A stretch of 64,000 nt of DNA, taken from positions 2,728,001 through 2,792,000 of the forward strand of contig NZ_CP049919.1 in NCBI RefSeq assembly GCF_015624425.1, read 5' to 3'. The position numbers and the translations under genes are program-made. The notes beneath the pieces are model-generated. The model was not told the origin of the DNA. It made no database searches and was given only the letters and a program-made list of their open reading frames with translations. The DNA is from Roseateles sp. DAIF2 (GTDB lineage: Bacteria; Pseudomonadota; Gammaproteobacteria; Burkholderiales; Burkholderiaceae_C). Every line of letters starts with the position of its first letter. Within the stretch, counting starts at the first letter, position 1. This document shows, one piece after another, positions 28,096 through 37,781 of the stretch.

Positions 28096-29028
28096 ATGAG
28101 CAGCCTTATCGAACAGGCGGCGCAGCGCCTTGAGCAACTGCGGCAGGCCGGGGTCTCTCTGCCCGGTGACACGGCTGGCGTGAAGCCCGCAGCGGTCGAG
28201 CCGTCCTTTGTCACCCCGCCGGTACAGGATCCTGTGTCGGAGGCTCCGCATCCTCAGTCCAAACGTGTGGACCTGGATCTGCAGGCGCTGGCCGCCCAGG
28301 GCTTCCTGACGCCCAATGCGCCGCGCACCCACATCGCCGACCAGTACCGGGTGATCAAGCGGCCGCTGATCAAGAATGCGATGGGCAAGGGCGCGGCGAC
28401 CCTGAACCATGCCAACCTGATCATGGTGACCAGCGCGTTGGCCGGCGAGGGTAAGAGCTTTACCTCGCTGAACCTGGCGATGAGCATCGCGGCCGAGATG
28501 GACAACACCGTGATGCTGGTCGACGCCGATGTGGCTCGCCCCTCGGTGCTGCGCATGCTGGGCCTGCCGCAAGGGCCGGGCCTGCTGGATGTGCTGGAGG
28601 ATCAGGTCGACATGGCCAGCGTGCTGCTGCGCACCAATGTCGACAAGCTGACCATCCTGCCCAGCGGCACGCCGCATGCCCGCGCCACCGAACTGCTGGC
28701 CAGCGATGCGATGAGCCATCTGCTGGACGCAATGGCCAAGCGCTATCCTGATCGCATCATCATTTTCGATTCACCGCCGCTGCTGCTGACCACCGAATCG
28801 CGCGTGGTGGCCTCCCATATGGGCCAGATCGTGATGGTGGTGCATGCCGACAAAACACCGCAGAGTGCGGTGCAACAGGCCGTTGCCACGATCGAAACCT
28901 GTCCGGTCAAGATGCTGCTGCTGAACCAGGCCCGAGCCACCGCCGGCGGCGGTTATGGCTACGGCTACGGTTATGGCTACGGTTATGGCTACGGATACGG
29001 ACAGGACAATGAAGCGCAAAAAGCCTGA
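28096..29028 (+). CDS. tyrosine-protein kinase of the EPS system (BY-kinase)
   Basis: A 310-residue cytoplasmic BY-kinase (TIGR03018-type). Residues about 75-275 form a MinD-like fold with Walker A SALAGEGKSFTSLNLA, Walker A' MLVDADVARPSVL, LLDVLE and Walker B IIIFDSPPLLL. The tail is a Tyr cluster, eight Gly-Tyr units, where such kinases autophosphorylate to control polymer length. The cluster is coded by a hexamer repeat. Its last 20 bases overlap the next gene. Confidence 0.93.
   Translation: MSSLIEQAAQRLEQLRQAGVSLPGDTAGVKPAAVEPSFVTPPVQDPVSEAPHPQSKRVDLDLQALAAQGFLTPNAPRTHIADQYRVIKRPLIKNAMGKGAATLNHANLIMVTSALAGEGKSFTSLNLAMSIAAEMDNTVMLVDADVARPSVLRMLGLPQGPGLLDVLEDQVDMASVLLRTNVDKLTILPSGTPHARATELLASDAMSHLLDAMAKRYPDRIIIFDSPPLLLTTESRVVASHMGQIVMVVHADKTPQSAVQQAVATIETCPVKMLLLNQARATAGGGYGYGYGYGYGYGYGYGQDNEAQKA
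28951..28998 (+). repeat. GGNTAY hexamer repeat coding the kinase Gly-Tyr tail
   Basis: Eight tandem in-frame units of GGTTAT, GGCTAC or GGATAC, partly as a repeated 12-mer GGTTATGGCTAC. Unit gain or loss would change the number of tyrosines without breaking the frame. Confidence 0.9.
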
Positions 29029-30556
29029 GAGCTTTGGTGGTTTGTGTCTGGGAGTCTTGCTGCCGTTGCTGGCGGCGCAGGCTTGGGCTCAGTCCGAGGG
29101 GGAGGGCGGGGCGGCCTCCAGCAACCGGCCCAGACTGCTGATCGAGCCGCGTCTGAGCGTCACCGAGACGTTGACCGACAACCTCAAGCTGCGCACCCAT
29201 GATAAGGATGTGGCGCTGATCTCAACGATCGCGCCGGGCATCCGGATCAGTGCCACCGGCGGCCGAGTGAGAGGCTCGCTGGACTATGCGCTGAACGGTT
29301 TGCTGTACAGCAAGAGCAACGAGCCCAGCCGGGTGCAGAACCAGCTGTCGGCCCGCGGCAGTGCCGATCTGATCGACAACTGGTTTGTGCTGGATGCTCG
29401 AGCCTCGATTTCCCAGCAGCCACGCTCCGCCTTCGGGACCGGGTCGATCGATCCAACCCTGCCCAACAGCAACGTCTCCGAGCTCTACACGCTGGGGCTG
29501 TCGCCAGCGTTGCGTGGCCAGTTGAGGGGTGTGGCCAGCTATGAGTTGCGGGCGGACATCAACGAGTCGCGGGCCAAGGATGCCACCAATGGCGATCTCA
29601 GCAGCCGCGGCTTATCGCTCCAATTGGGTGGCCTCAGCGCGCAAAGTCTGTTTGGCTGGTCGGCCTTTTTGTCGAACCAGCGCTGGCGGCCCGGCGGTGG
29701 GCGGTATACCGAAAGCTCCATGGTCACCGGCACCCTGCTGTTCCGCCCGGATCCTGAGTGGAACTTTGGACTGACCTTGGGCAAGGAGCGCAACAGTTTC
29801 ACCACCTTGTCCCAGGAGAGTGGCAACACCTATGGCGCCAGCGCCAATTGGTTGCCGACGCCTCGTACGAAAGCGGCGGCGGATTGGCAGCATCACGACT
29901 ATGGGGACTCGCATACCTTGAGCCTTGAGCACCGCATGGCGCGCTCGGTATGGCGGGTGTCGGATACGCAGATTGCGAACGTTGCCGGCCCGCAGGGCAA
30001 TGCCGGGGCGATGACCAACTACGATCTGTTCTTCTCGCTGTTTGCTTCCCGCGAGCCCGATTTGCGAAAGCGCGACCTGCTGGTTCGTCAGTTTCTGGGG
30101 CTGCTTGGGTTGAATCCGAATGCCATCGCCATTGGTGGCTTCATGAACTCGACAGCGAGCCTGATGCGCCGACAGGAACTGTCCTTTGCGCTGGAAGGGC
30201 AACGGAGCACGGTGACCTTTCTGTTGAGTCGAACCAAGAGCAACAAGATCGATCCGACGGCGGGTGGCAACGATGACTTTGCTCAGACCAATCGATTGGA
30301 CCTGCGCAGCTTCTCGGTCAATATCGCCTATCGCTTGACGCCGATCAGCAGCGCAAGCGTGCTGCTGACCCAGCAGAAGAATCAAGGCGAGTTGGACAGT
30401 CAGCGCACCGACCTGAAGTCGCTGATCGCCAACTGGAATGCCCGTCTCGGACCGTACAACAACCTCACCGTAGGCGTTCGCCATAACCGCTTTAACAGCC
30501 CCACCCAGCCCTACCGCGAGAACGCCGTGCTCGCCACCTACACCCAGCAGTTCTAG
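29009..30556 (+). CDS. XrtA/PEP-CTERM-associated outer-membrane beta-barrel protein
   Basis: A 515-residue protein of the type called TIGR03016 (pepcterm_hypo_1). It has a signal peptide cut near AWAQ (about residue 26) followed by alternating amphipathic strands and a terminal aromatic (VLATYTQQF), typical of outer-membrane barrels. It probably sits beside the export lipoprotein. The ATG at 29009 lies inside the kinase gene (20-base overlap), which implies translational coupling. Confidence 0.85.
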   Translation: MKRKKPESFGGLCLGVLLPLLAAQAWAQSEGEGGAASSNRPRLLIEPRLSVTETLTDNLKLRTHDKDVALISTIAPGIRISATGGRVRGSLDYALNGLLYSKSNEPSRVQNQLSARGSADLIDNWFVLDARASISQQPRSAFGTGSIDPTLPNSNVSELYTLGLSPALRGQLRGVASYELRADINESRAKDATNGDLSSRGLSLQLGGLSAQSLFGWSAFLSNQRWRPGGGRYTESSMVTGTLLFRPDPEWNFGLTLGKERNSFTTLSQESGNTYGASANWLPTPRTKAAADWQHHDYGDSHTLSLEHRMARSVWRVSDTQIANVAGPQGNAGAMTNYDLFFSLFASREPDLRKRDLLVRQFLGLLGLNPNAIAIGGFMNSTASLMRRQELSFALEGQRSTVTFLLSRTKSNKIDPTAGGNDDFAQTNRLDLRSFSVNIAYRLTPISSASVLLTQQKNQGELDSQRTDLKSLIANWNARLGPYNNLTVGVRHNRFNSPTQPYRENAVLATYTQQF

Positions 30557-30567
30557 AGCAGCCGCCC

Positions 30568-31665
30568 ATGTATGAAGCGTTCTACGGGCTGAGCAGCAAG
30601 CCGTTCCAACTCAGCCCGGACCCCAATTTTTATTTCGGCAGCAAGCAGCATCGCCGCGCCAAGGCCTATCTGGACTATGGCGTGCTGCGCAATGACGGCT
30701 TCATCGTCATCACCGGCGAGATCGGTGCGGGCAAGACCACCTTGCTGCGCGGGCTGTTGGACAGCCTGAACCGCAGCAATGTCGTGATCGGCAATCTGGT
30801 CACGACCCAACTCGATGCCGAAGACACCCTGCGCATGGTCGGCGCGGCCTTTGGCGTGCGGGTCAAGGACCTGCCCAAGTCCGAGCTGCTGATGACCCTG
30901 GAGGCCTTCTTCGTCAACCAGACCAGCCAGGGCAAGCGCTGCCTGCTGATCGTCGACGAGGCGCAGAACCTTGGTGCGCGCGCGGTCGAGGAGCTGCGCA
31001 TGCTGTCGAACTTCCAGTTCAGCAACCAGTCGCTGCTGCAGACCTTTCTGGTCGGCCAGCCGGAGTTCCGCGGCATCCTGCAAAAGCCCGAGATGGAGCA
31101 GTTCCGCCAGCGCGTTGCGGCCACCTGCCATATCGGCCCGCTGGACGAGGACGAGACCCAGCGCTATATCGAGCACCGCCTGAAATGCGCGGGCAGCGAC
31201 GGCAAGCCCAGCTTTGATCCAGACGTGTTCCCGGTCCTGCACCAGGCGAGCCAAGGCATTCCGCGCCGCATCAATTCGCTGTGCGATCGCCTGCTGCTGC
31301 TCGGCTTCATGGCCGGCAAGGCCCATCTGGGCAAGGACGACATCGACGAGGTGCTGCGCGACATCGCGCAGGAGAGCGAGACCCCGGCCAAGACCCTGGC
31401 GAGCCCGGCGGCGCTCAATGGCCATGCGCATGGGCCGCTGGATCTGGATCTCGGCCGACTGCGCCTGGGCGTGGAGGAGGCCGAGGCCCTGGGCGGCGAG
31501 ATCGCGGCGCTGGGCCAGGACCAGCAGCTCGGGCAGTTGCAGCGCCTGGAGCAGAGCCTGATCCGTCTGGAGCGCATCAATCTGCAGACCCTGGGGCTGT
31601 TGCAGAGGCTGGTCGATGCCGTCAGCCAGCAGTCGCAACCCGGCGCCGGCGAACCCCGGTCCTGA
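30568..31665 (+). CDS. XrtA-associated AAA ATPase (ExeA/GspA-like)
   Basis: A 365-residue protein with start MYEAFYGLSSKPFQLSPDP, Walker A GEIGAGKTTLLRG (about 50), Walker B LLIVDEAQNL, and sensor HIGPLDEDETQRYIEHRL (TIGR03015-type). It resembles ATPases of type II secretion and may drive a step of assembly or export. A coiled C-terminal tail (about 300-365) is Gln/Leu-rich. It precedes the deacetylase by 17 bases. Confidence 0.92.
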   Translation: MYEAFYGLSSKPFQLSPDPNFYFGSKQHRRAKAYLDYGVLRNDGFIVITGEIGAGKTTLLRGLLDSLNRSNVVIGNLVTTQLDAEDTLRMVGAAFGVRVKDLPKSELLMTLEAFFVNQTSQGKRCLLIVDEAQNLGARAVEELRMLSNFQFSNQSLLQTFLVGQPEFRGILQKPEMEQFRQRVAATCHIGPLDEDETQRYIEHRLKCAGSDGKPSFDPDVFPVLHQASQGIPRRINSLCDRLLLLGFMAGKAHLGKDDIDEVLRDIAQESETPAKTLASPAALNGHAHGPLDLDLGRLRLGVEEAEALGGEIAALGQDQQLGQLQRLEQSLIRLERINLQTLGLLQRLVDAVSQQSQPGAGEPRS

Positions 31666-31682
31666 CCCTTGGAGGCCCGACC

Positions 31683-32573
31683 ATGCTGATGCCCAACCGC
31701 CAAGCCCGGCCGCGCAACGCGATGACCATCGATGTGGAGGACTACTTCCAGGTCTCCGCCTTCGCACCCTATATCGCCCGCGGCGACTGGGATGCCAGGG
31801 AATGCCGGGTCGAACGCAATGTCGACCGCATCCTGGCCCTGCTGGCCGAGCGCGGCACCCGTGCCACCTTCTTCACCCTGGGCTGGGTGGCCGAGCGCTA
31901 CCCGCAGCTGGTGCACCGCATCGTCGCCGGTGGCCACGAGCTCGCCAGCCATGGCTATGGCCATGAGCGCGCCAGCGACCTGAGCCCCGAGGCCTTCCGT
32001 GCCGATGTCGGCCGCGCCAAGCGGCTGTTGGAGGACATCGGCGGGCATGAGGTGCTGGGCTACCGGGCGCCGAGCTTCTCGATCGGCGAACGCAATCTCT
32101 GGGCCTTCGACGTGCTGCGCGACTGCGGCTACCGCTACAGCTCCAGCGTCTACCCGATCCGCCACGACCATTACGGCATGCCGGATTCGCCGCGCTTCGC
32201 CTATCCCGTGCGCGAGGGCCTGCTGGAGGTGCCGGTCACCACCCTGCGCCTGCGCGGCCGCAACTGGCCGTCCAGCGGCGGCGGTTATTTCCGGCTGCTG
32301 CCCTATGCGCTGTCGCGCTGGCTGATCGGCCAGGTCAATCAACGCGACCAGCAGTCCGCGGTGTTCTACTTCCACCCCTGGGAGATCGACGCGGAGCAGC
32401 CGCGCATCGCCGGCATCGATGCCAAGACGCGTTTTCGCCATTACGTGAACATCGGCCGCACCGAGGCGCGTATCGCCCAGTTGCTGCGCGACTTCGAATG
32501 GGGCCGGATGGACGAGATCTTCCTTGGCCGCAGCCAGGCCGGCCTCGCGCCCGCGGCGGCAGTGCCGGCATGA
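31683..32573 (+). CDS. polysaccharide deacetylase, XrtA-associated (DUF3473)
   Basis: A 296-residue NodB-type enzyme with DUF3473 tail (TIGR03006-type). Metal-binding motifs are TIDVEDYF (about 15), SHGYGHE, GYRAPSFSI, and the late FHPWEID. It removes N- or O-acetyl groups from the growing polymer. The start has GGAGG eight bases upstream. The stop overlaps the FemAB-like start by ATGA. Confidence 0.92.
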   Translation: MLMPNRQARPRNAMTIDVEDYFQVSAFAPYIARGDWDARECRVERNVDRILALLAERGTRATFFTLGWVAERYPQLVHRIVAGGHELASHGYGHERASDLSPEAFRADVGRAKRLLEDIGGHEVLGYRAPSFSIGERNLWAFDVLRDCGYRYSSSVYPIRHDHYGMPDSPRFAYPVREGLLEVPVTTLRLRGRNWPSSGGGYFRLLPYALSRWLIGQVNQRDQQSAVFYFHPWEIDAEQPRIAGIDAKTRFRHYVNIGRTEARIAQLLRDFEWGRMDEIFLGRSQAGLAPAAAVPA

Positions 32574-33619
32574 CGGCGCCGTCCCTGCAGGTCCTGCGCT
32601 TGGGCGCGGGCGAGCCCGAGAACGCCCGGCGCTGGGATGCCTTCGTGCTTGGCTGCCCGCGCGCCAGCTTTTTCCACCGGGCCGGCTGGATGCGCCTGGT
32701 CGGCGAGGTGTTCGGCCATCCCTGCTATTTCCTCTATGCCGAGCGGGCCGGCCGCATCGAGGGCGTGCTGCCGCTGGCTCAGGTGAAGAGCCGGCTGTTC
32801 GGCCATGCCCTGGTCGGTCTTCCGTTCGCGGTCTATGGCGGCGTCGCGGCCGACAACGAGGAGACCGCCGCGGCGCTGGAGCGGGAGGCGCAGGCCCTGG
32901 CCCAGCAGCTCGGCGCCGAGCATCTGGAGCTGCGCAATGTCGAGCGGCGCCATGCCGACTGGCCGCACCAGGATCTCTATGTGACCTTCCGCAAGGAGAT
33001 CCTGCCCGAGGAGGAGTCCAATATGCTGGCCATCCCGCGCAAGCAGCGCGCGATGGTGCGCAAGGGCATCAAGAACGGGCTGCAAAGCCATCTCGATGCC
33101 GACACCGGCCGCTTCTTCGAGCTGTATGCCGGCAATGTGCACCGGCATGGCACGCCGGCCATGCCCAAGCGCTATTTCGATGCGCTGCTGGAGGAGTTCG
33201 GCGCCGACTGCGAGCTGCTGACCGTGACCGATGCGCAGGGCACCCCCCTCAGTTCGGTGCTCAGTTTCTACTTCCGCGACGAGGTGCTGCCCTACTATGC
33301 GGGCGACGCCGTGGCGGCTCGGGATCTCGCCGCCAACGACTTCAAATACTGGGAGCTGATGCGCCGCGCCTGCGCGCGCGGGCTCAAGGTATTTGACTAT
33401 GGCCGCAGCAAGCAGGGCACGGGTTCCTATGCGTTCAAGAAGAACTGGGGTTTCGAGCCGACGCCGCTGCACTACGAGTACTGCCTCTACAAGCGCGAGA
33501 CCGTGCCCCAGAACAACCCCAGCAACGCCAAGTACCAGCTCTTGATCAAGACCTGGCGCCGCATGCCGCTGGCCTGGGCGAACTGGCTGGGGCCGCATAT
33601 CGTTCGCAACCTGGGGTGA
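32570..33619 (+). CDS. FemAB-like GNAT protein, XrtA-associated
   Basis: A 349-residue double-GNAT-fold protein (TIGR03019-type) with SFFHRAGWMRLVGEVFG, MLAIPRKQRAMVRKGIK and DYGRSKQGTGSYAFKKNWGF. FemAB relatives transfer amino acids from aminoacyl-tRNA; here the acceptor is presumably an EPS amino sugar or lipid, unproved. It is overlap-coupled with the deacetylase before it. Confidence 0.9.
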   Translation: MTAPSLQVLRLGAGEPENARRWDAFVLGCPRASFFHRAGWMRLVGEVFGHPCYFLYAERAGRIEGVLPLAQVKSRLFGHALVGLPFAVYGGVAADNEETAAALEREAQALAQQLGAEHLELRNVERRHADWPHQDLYVTFRKEILPEEESNMLAIPRKQRAMVRKGIKNGLQSHLDADTGRFFELYAGNVHRHGTPAMPKRYFDALLEEFGADCELLTVTDAQGTPLSSVLSFYFRDEVLPYYAGDAVAARDLAANDFKYWELMRRACARGLKVFDYGRSKQGTGSYAFKKNWGFEPTPLHYEYCLYKRETVPQNNPSNAKYQLLIKTWRRMPLAWANWLGPHIVRNLG

Positions 33620-33628
33620 GGCGGCTGC

Positions 33629-34873
33629 ATGGCCAAGCTGCTCTATCTGGTGCACCGCCTGCCGTACCCGCCCAACAAGGGCGACAAGGTGCGCTCCTAT
33701 CATCTGCTGAAGCATCTGGCGGCGCGCCATGAGGTGCATCTGGGGACCTTTGTCGACGACCCGGACGACCTGCAGCATCTCGGCCGCGTGCGCGAACTGT
33801 GCACCAGCCTGCAGGCGGTGCGGCTGCACCCGGGCCGGGCCAAGCTGGCCAGCCTGCGTGGGCTGCTGAGCGGCGAGGCGTTGAGCCTCCCTTACTACCG
33901 CGACGCCGCGCTGGCGCGCTGGGTGGACGAGACGGTGCAGCGCGAGGCACCCGACGCGGTGGTGGTGTTCTCCTCGACGATGGCGCAGTACGCGCCGGCC
34001 AGCCTGCCGCTGGTGCTTGACTTCGTCGATCTCGACTCGGCCAAGTGGAGCGAGTACGCGGGCAGCCGGCGCTGGCCGCTGTCCTGGCTGTACCGCCGCG
34101 AGGGGCGGTGCCTGCTCGACTTCGAGGCCCGCATGGTGGAGCGGGCGCTCTGCTCCTTCTTCGTCACCGACAAGGAGGTGGCGCTGTTTCGCAGCCAGGC
34201 GCCGGCCGCGCGCGGCCGCGTCGAGGCGCTGGGTAACGGCGTCGATGCCGAATTCTTCGCGCCGGCCGTGCAGCGCGATTCGCCCTTCGCGGCGGGCGAG
34301 CGGGCCCTGGTGTTCACCGGGGCGATGGACTACTGGCCCAACGAGGACGCGGTGGCCTGGTTCGCGGCCGAGGTGCTGCCGCGGCTGCGCAGCCGCCATC
34401 CGGGCCTGCGCTTTTACATCGTCGGCCGCAGCCCGACGCCGGCGGTGACGGCCCTGGCCGGTCCCGATGTGGTGGTGACCGGCACGGTGGACGATGTGCG
34501 GCCCTATCTGCAGCATGCGGCCGTCGTGGTCGCGCCGCTGCGGCTGGCGCGCGGCATCCAGAACAAGATCCTGGAGGCGATGGCAATGGCCCGCCCGGTG
34601 GTGGCCGCGCAGGGCTGCGTCGAGGCGATCGACGCCCGCGCCGGCGAGGATCTGCTGGGCGCGACCGATGCCGAGGCCTATGTGGCCGCGATCGGCGCGT
34701 TGCTGGAGGCCCCGGCCCGGGCGGCCGAGATCGGCCGTGCCGGACGCCGCTGCGTGCTGAACGGCTATAGCTGGGCGGCCCGGCTGGCCGGCATCGATCG
34801 CTATCTGGCCGAACTGCCCCCGCGCCCCGGCTTCCCGCCGGCGCATCCGGCCCTGCAAACGGAGGCGGCATGA
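33629..34873 (+). CDS. GT4 glycosyltransferase (XrtA-associated, stp1 type)
   Basis: A 414-residue GT-B enzyme with LLYLVHRLPYPPNKGDKVR at the start (TIGR03087-type) and the C-terminal GT4 site VVVAPLRLARGIQNKILEAMAMARPVV split across the Glu-binding helix. It adds one sugar to the lipid-linked repeat. Its stop overlaps the exosortase start (ATGA). Confidence 0.9.
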   Translation: MAKLLYLVHRLPYPPNKGDKVRSYHLLKHLAARHEVHLGTFVDDPDDLQHLGRVRELCTSLQAVRLHPGRAKLASLRGLLSGEALSLPYYRDAALARWVDETVQREAPDAVVVFSSTMAQYAPASLPLVLDFVDLDSAKWSEYAGSRRWPLSWLYRREGRCLLDFEARMVERALCSFFVTDKEVALFRSQAPAARGRVEALGNGVDAEFFAPAVQRDSPFAAGERALVFTGAMDYWPNEDAVAWFAAEVLPRLRSRHPGLRFYIVGRSPTPAVTALAGPDVVVTGTVDDVRPYLQHAAVVVAPLRLARGIQNKILEAMAMARPVVAAQGCVEAIDARAGEDLLGATDAEAYVAAIGALLEAPARAAEIGRAGRRCVLNGYSWAARLAGIDRYLAELPPRPGFPPAHPALQTEAA

Positions 34874-36435
34874 GCATGGTTCTTCCGGCAGCGCCTTCCG
34901 GGCCAGGGCCGACGCCCGCTTGGCGCCGCGCGCTACCGCTGATGGTGCTGGCGCTGCTGGCCCTGCTGTGGCTGTACCGCGAGACCGGCCTGGCGATGGT
35001 GGGCATCTGGCAGCGCTCCGAAACCTTTGCCCATGCCTTCGTCGTGCCGCCGATCGCGCTGTGGCTGATCTGGCGCCGCCGCACCGCGCTGGCCGCGCTG
35101 ACGCCTCGACCCAACCTGTGGTTCCTGCTGCCGCTGGCTCTGGCGTCGCTGGCCTGGCTGCTGGGCGAACTGGTCGCGGTCAATGCGCTGACCCAGCTGG
35201 CGCTGGTGGCCCAGATCGTGCTGCTGGTGCCGCTGCTGTGGGGCTGGCAGGCCACCCGCGTGCTGATCTTCCCGCTGGCCTTCCTGTTCTTCTCGGTGCC
35301 GATCGGCGAGTTCATGCTGCCCGGGCTGATGGAGATGACCGCGGACTTCACCGTCGCGGCGCTGCGCCTGAGCGGCATCCCGGTCTACCGCGAGGGCCTG
35401 CAGTTCGTGATCCCCTCCGGCAACTGGTCGGTGGTCGAGGCCTGCAGCGGTCTGCGCTATCTGATGGCCTCGGTGATGGTGGGCACCCTGTTCGCCTACC
35501 TGAGCTATTACAGCCTGCGCCGGCGCCTGATCTTCATCGGCGTCGCGATCCTGCTGCCGCTGCTCGGCAACTGGCTGCGCGCCTACCTGATCGTGATGCT
35601 GGGCCATCTGTCGGACAACAAGCTGGCCGCCGGCGCAGATCACCTGATCTATGGCTGGGTGTTTTTCGGCATCCTGATGCTGGCGATGTTCATGGTGGGC
35701 GCACGCTGGACCGAGGCCGAGCCCGCCGCCGCTGCGCCGCAGGCGTCGGCACGGATGGCAACCGTATCGGGGACGATGTGGCTGGCGCCGCTGCTGGCGC
35801 TGGTCGTGTTCATGCTGCCTCCATTGGCGTTGAGTCGGCTTGAAAACCAGGGGGCGCGTTCGGCGCTGCAGATGCCGGCGCCGACTTTGTCTGGTTGGGC
35901 ACGGCAAGACCAGCCGCTGACGACTTGGCAGCCGGTTTTTGAAAACCCGGTGGCCGAAGTACAGCAGGTCTATGCCCGCGATGGCGAGCGTGTGGGGCTG
36001 CACCTCGCCTATTACCGCCAGCAGGCGTATGACAGCAAGCTGATCAGTTCGCAGAACCAGCTGGTGCATTCGGAGAACAAGCAGTGGGCACAGTTGGCTG
36101 CTTCAACACAAACATTGCTGCTGGGGCCGGATGCCATAACCCTGCAGGGGGCCGACCTGCGCGCTGGACGTGTTGATGGGGGCACCAGTGGCACACGCCT
36201 GCTGGCTTGGCAGATCTACTGGGTCGATGGGCGCCCAGTCGCCAGTCCGACCTTGGCCAAGGCTCTTGGCGCTTGGCAGCGCCTGCGCGGGCAGGGCGAC
36301 GATGCGGCTTCCATCGTCGTCTACACCGACGATGTTTCGGACAATGGCGGGCCGGCCGAGAGGCGGCTGCGTGAATTCCTGCAGGACAACTGGGCGTCGA
36401 TCGATGCCCTGCTGAAACAGACAGCCGGCCGGTGA
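34870..36435 (+). CDS. xrtA: exosortase A fused to an EpsI-like domain
   Basis: A 521-residue inner-membrane transpeptidase that cleaves PEP-CTERM proteins and may attach them to a surface acceptor. Eight or more helices occupy residues 20-280. The catalytic Cys is in VEACSGLRYL (about 192), the Arg in NWLRAYLIV (about 237) and the His in DHLIYGW (about 258). After another helix (about 300-322), residues 325-521 form a soluble EpsI-type domain (LHLAYYRQQ). The fused layout is usual for the XrtA class (TIGR03109). The visible substrate is at 18364-19377. Confidence 0.95.
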   Translation: MSMVLPAAPSGPGPTPAWRRALPLMVLALLALLWLYRETGLAMVGIWQRSETFAHAFVVPPIALWLIWRRRTALAALTPRPNLWFLLPLALASLAWLLGELVAVNALTQLALVAQIVLLVPLLWGWQATRVLIFPLAFLFFSVPIGEFMLPGLMEMTADFTVAALRLSGIPVYREGLQFVIPSGNWSVVEACSGLRYLMASVMVGTLFAYLSYYSLRRRLIFIGVAILLPLLGNWLRAYLIVMLGHLSDNKLAAGADHLIYGWVFFGILMLAMFMVGARWTEAEPAAAAPQASARMATVSGTMWLAPLLALVVFMLPPLALSRLENQGARSALQMPAPTLSGWARQDQPLTTWQPVFENPVAEVQQVYARDGERVGLHLAYYRQQAYDSKLISSQNQLVHSENKQWAQLAASTQTLLLGPDAITLQGADLRAGRVDGGTSGTRLLAWQIYWVDGRPVASPTLAKALGAWQRLRGQGDDAASIVVYTDDVSDNGGPAERRLREFLQDNWASIDALLKQTAGR

Positions 36436-36466
36436 AGGCGGCTCCGACCAAGAAGAGGATCTAGAG

Positions 36467-37762
36467 ATGAGCATCAGCGTCAGCAGCACGGTAGCGGTGA
36501 TCGGCCTGGGATACGTGGGCCTGCCCCTGGTGGTGGAATTCGGCAAGCACATGCGCACGATCGGTTTCGACATCGCGCAGTCCAAGGTCGATGCCTGCCA
36601 GCGCGGCACCGACCCCTCGCGCGAGCTGAGCGACGAGCAGGTGCGCGCTGCCACCCATGCCGTCTACACCGCCGACCCGGCCCTGCTGGCCGAGGCCGAC
36701 ATCATCGTGGTGGCCGTGCCCACCCCGGTCGACGAGGCCCATATCCCCGACTTCCGCCCGCTGATCGGCGCCTCCACCAGCGTGGGCCGCCACCTGAAGA
36801 AGGGCGTCACCGTGGTCTACGAGAGCACGGTCTACCCCGGCGCCACCGAGGAGGTCTGCATCCCGGTGCTGGAGAAGGAGTCGGGCCTGAAGTGGAAACA
36901 GGACTTCTTTGTCGGCTACAGCCCCGAGCGCATCAACCCGGGCGACAAGGAACACACGCTGACCAAGATCCTGAAGATCGTTTCCGGCGACACGCCCGCG
37001 ACCCTGGACAAGGTGGCCAAGCTCTACGAGACCATCGTCGAGCCCGGCGTGCACCGGGCCTCCAGCATCAAGGCCGCCGAGGCCGCCAAGGTGATCGAGA
37101 ACACCCAGCGCGACCTGAACATCGCGCTGATGAACGAGCTGGCCATCATCTTCGACAAGATCGGCATCGACACCTCCGAGGTGCTGGAGGCCGCCGGCAC
37201 CAAGTGGAACTTCCTGAAGTTCAAGCCGGGCCTGGTGGGTGGGCACTGCATCGGCGTCGACCCCTACTACCTGACCCACAAGGCCGACATGATCGGCTAC
37301 CACCCGCAGGTCATCCTGGCGGGGCGGCGCATCAACGACGGCATGGCCAAGTTCATCGCCGAGCAGACCATCAAGCACATGATCGCCAGCGGCAGCTATA
37401 TCAAGGGCGCCAAGGTCAATGTGCTGGGCCTGACCTTCAAGGAGAACTGCGGCGACCTGCGCAACTCCAAGGTGATCGACATCATCCATGAGCTCAAGAG
37501 CTACGGCGTCGAGGTGTTCGTGACCGACCCGCAGGCGGAAGGCGAGGAGGCCATGCACGAGTACGGCGTGCAGCTGCTGCCCTGGGACGAGCTGCCGCGC
37601 GCCGATGCGATCGTCGCGGCGGTGGCGCACCGCGAGTTCGCCGCCCTGAGTCTGGAGGACCTGGGCAAGAAGCTGGTGAAGAATGGCGCCTTCATCGACG
37701 TCAAGGCAGCGTTCGACCAGCAGGGGCTGACCGAGGCCGGCTACAAGGTCTGGCGCCTCTGA
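36467..37762 (+). CDS. UDP-N-acetyl-hexosamine 6-dehydrogenase (TviB/WbpO-like)
   Basis: A 431-residue nucleotide-sugar dehydrogenase. NAD site AVIGLGYVGLP (about 10); catalytic Lys/Asn helix AAEAAKVIENTQRDLNIALMNE split over about 205-225; nucleophilic Cys in GGHCIGVDPYYL (about 260); C-terminal LTFKENCGDLRNSKV. It oxidises a UDP-sugar to a uronic acid, most likely UDP-GlcNAc or UDP-GalNAc as in TviB/WbpO. The polymer should therefore carry acidic sugars. Confidence 0.93.
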   Translation: MSISVSSTVAVIGLGYVGLPLVVEFGKHMRTIGFDIAQSKVDACQRGTDPSRELSDEQVRAATHAVYTADPALLAEADIIVVAVPTPVDEAHIPDFRPLIGASTSVGRHLKKGVTVVYESTVYPGATEEVCIPVLEKESGLKWKQDFFVGYSPERINPGDKEHTLTKILKIVSGDTPATLDKVAKLYETIVEPGVHRASSIKAAEAAKVIENTQRDLNIALMNELAIIFDKIGIDTSEVLEAAGTKWNFLKFKPGLVGGHCIGVDPYYLTHKADMIGYHPQVILAGRRINDGMAKFIAEQTIKHMIASGSYIKGAKVNVLGLTFKENCGDLRNSKVIDIIHELKSYGVEVFVTDPQAEGEEAMHEYGVQLLPWDELPRADAIVAAVAHREFAALSLEDLGKKLVKNGAFIDVKAAFDQQGLTEAGYKVWRL

Positions 37763-37781
37763 GTTCCCGCTGTCTTCATCC

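Noticed and set aside
28951..28998. Short tandem repeat as a CRISPR array
   Set aside because: Units are contiguous hexamers without spacers and code for a Gly-Tyr tail.
32441..34858. 805-codon frame antisense to the FemAB and GT4 genes
   Set aside because: Both plus-strand genes have strong family motifs; the antisense frame is compositional.
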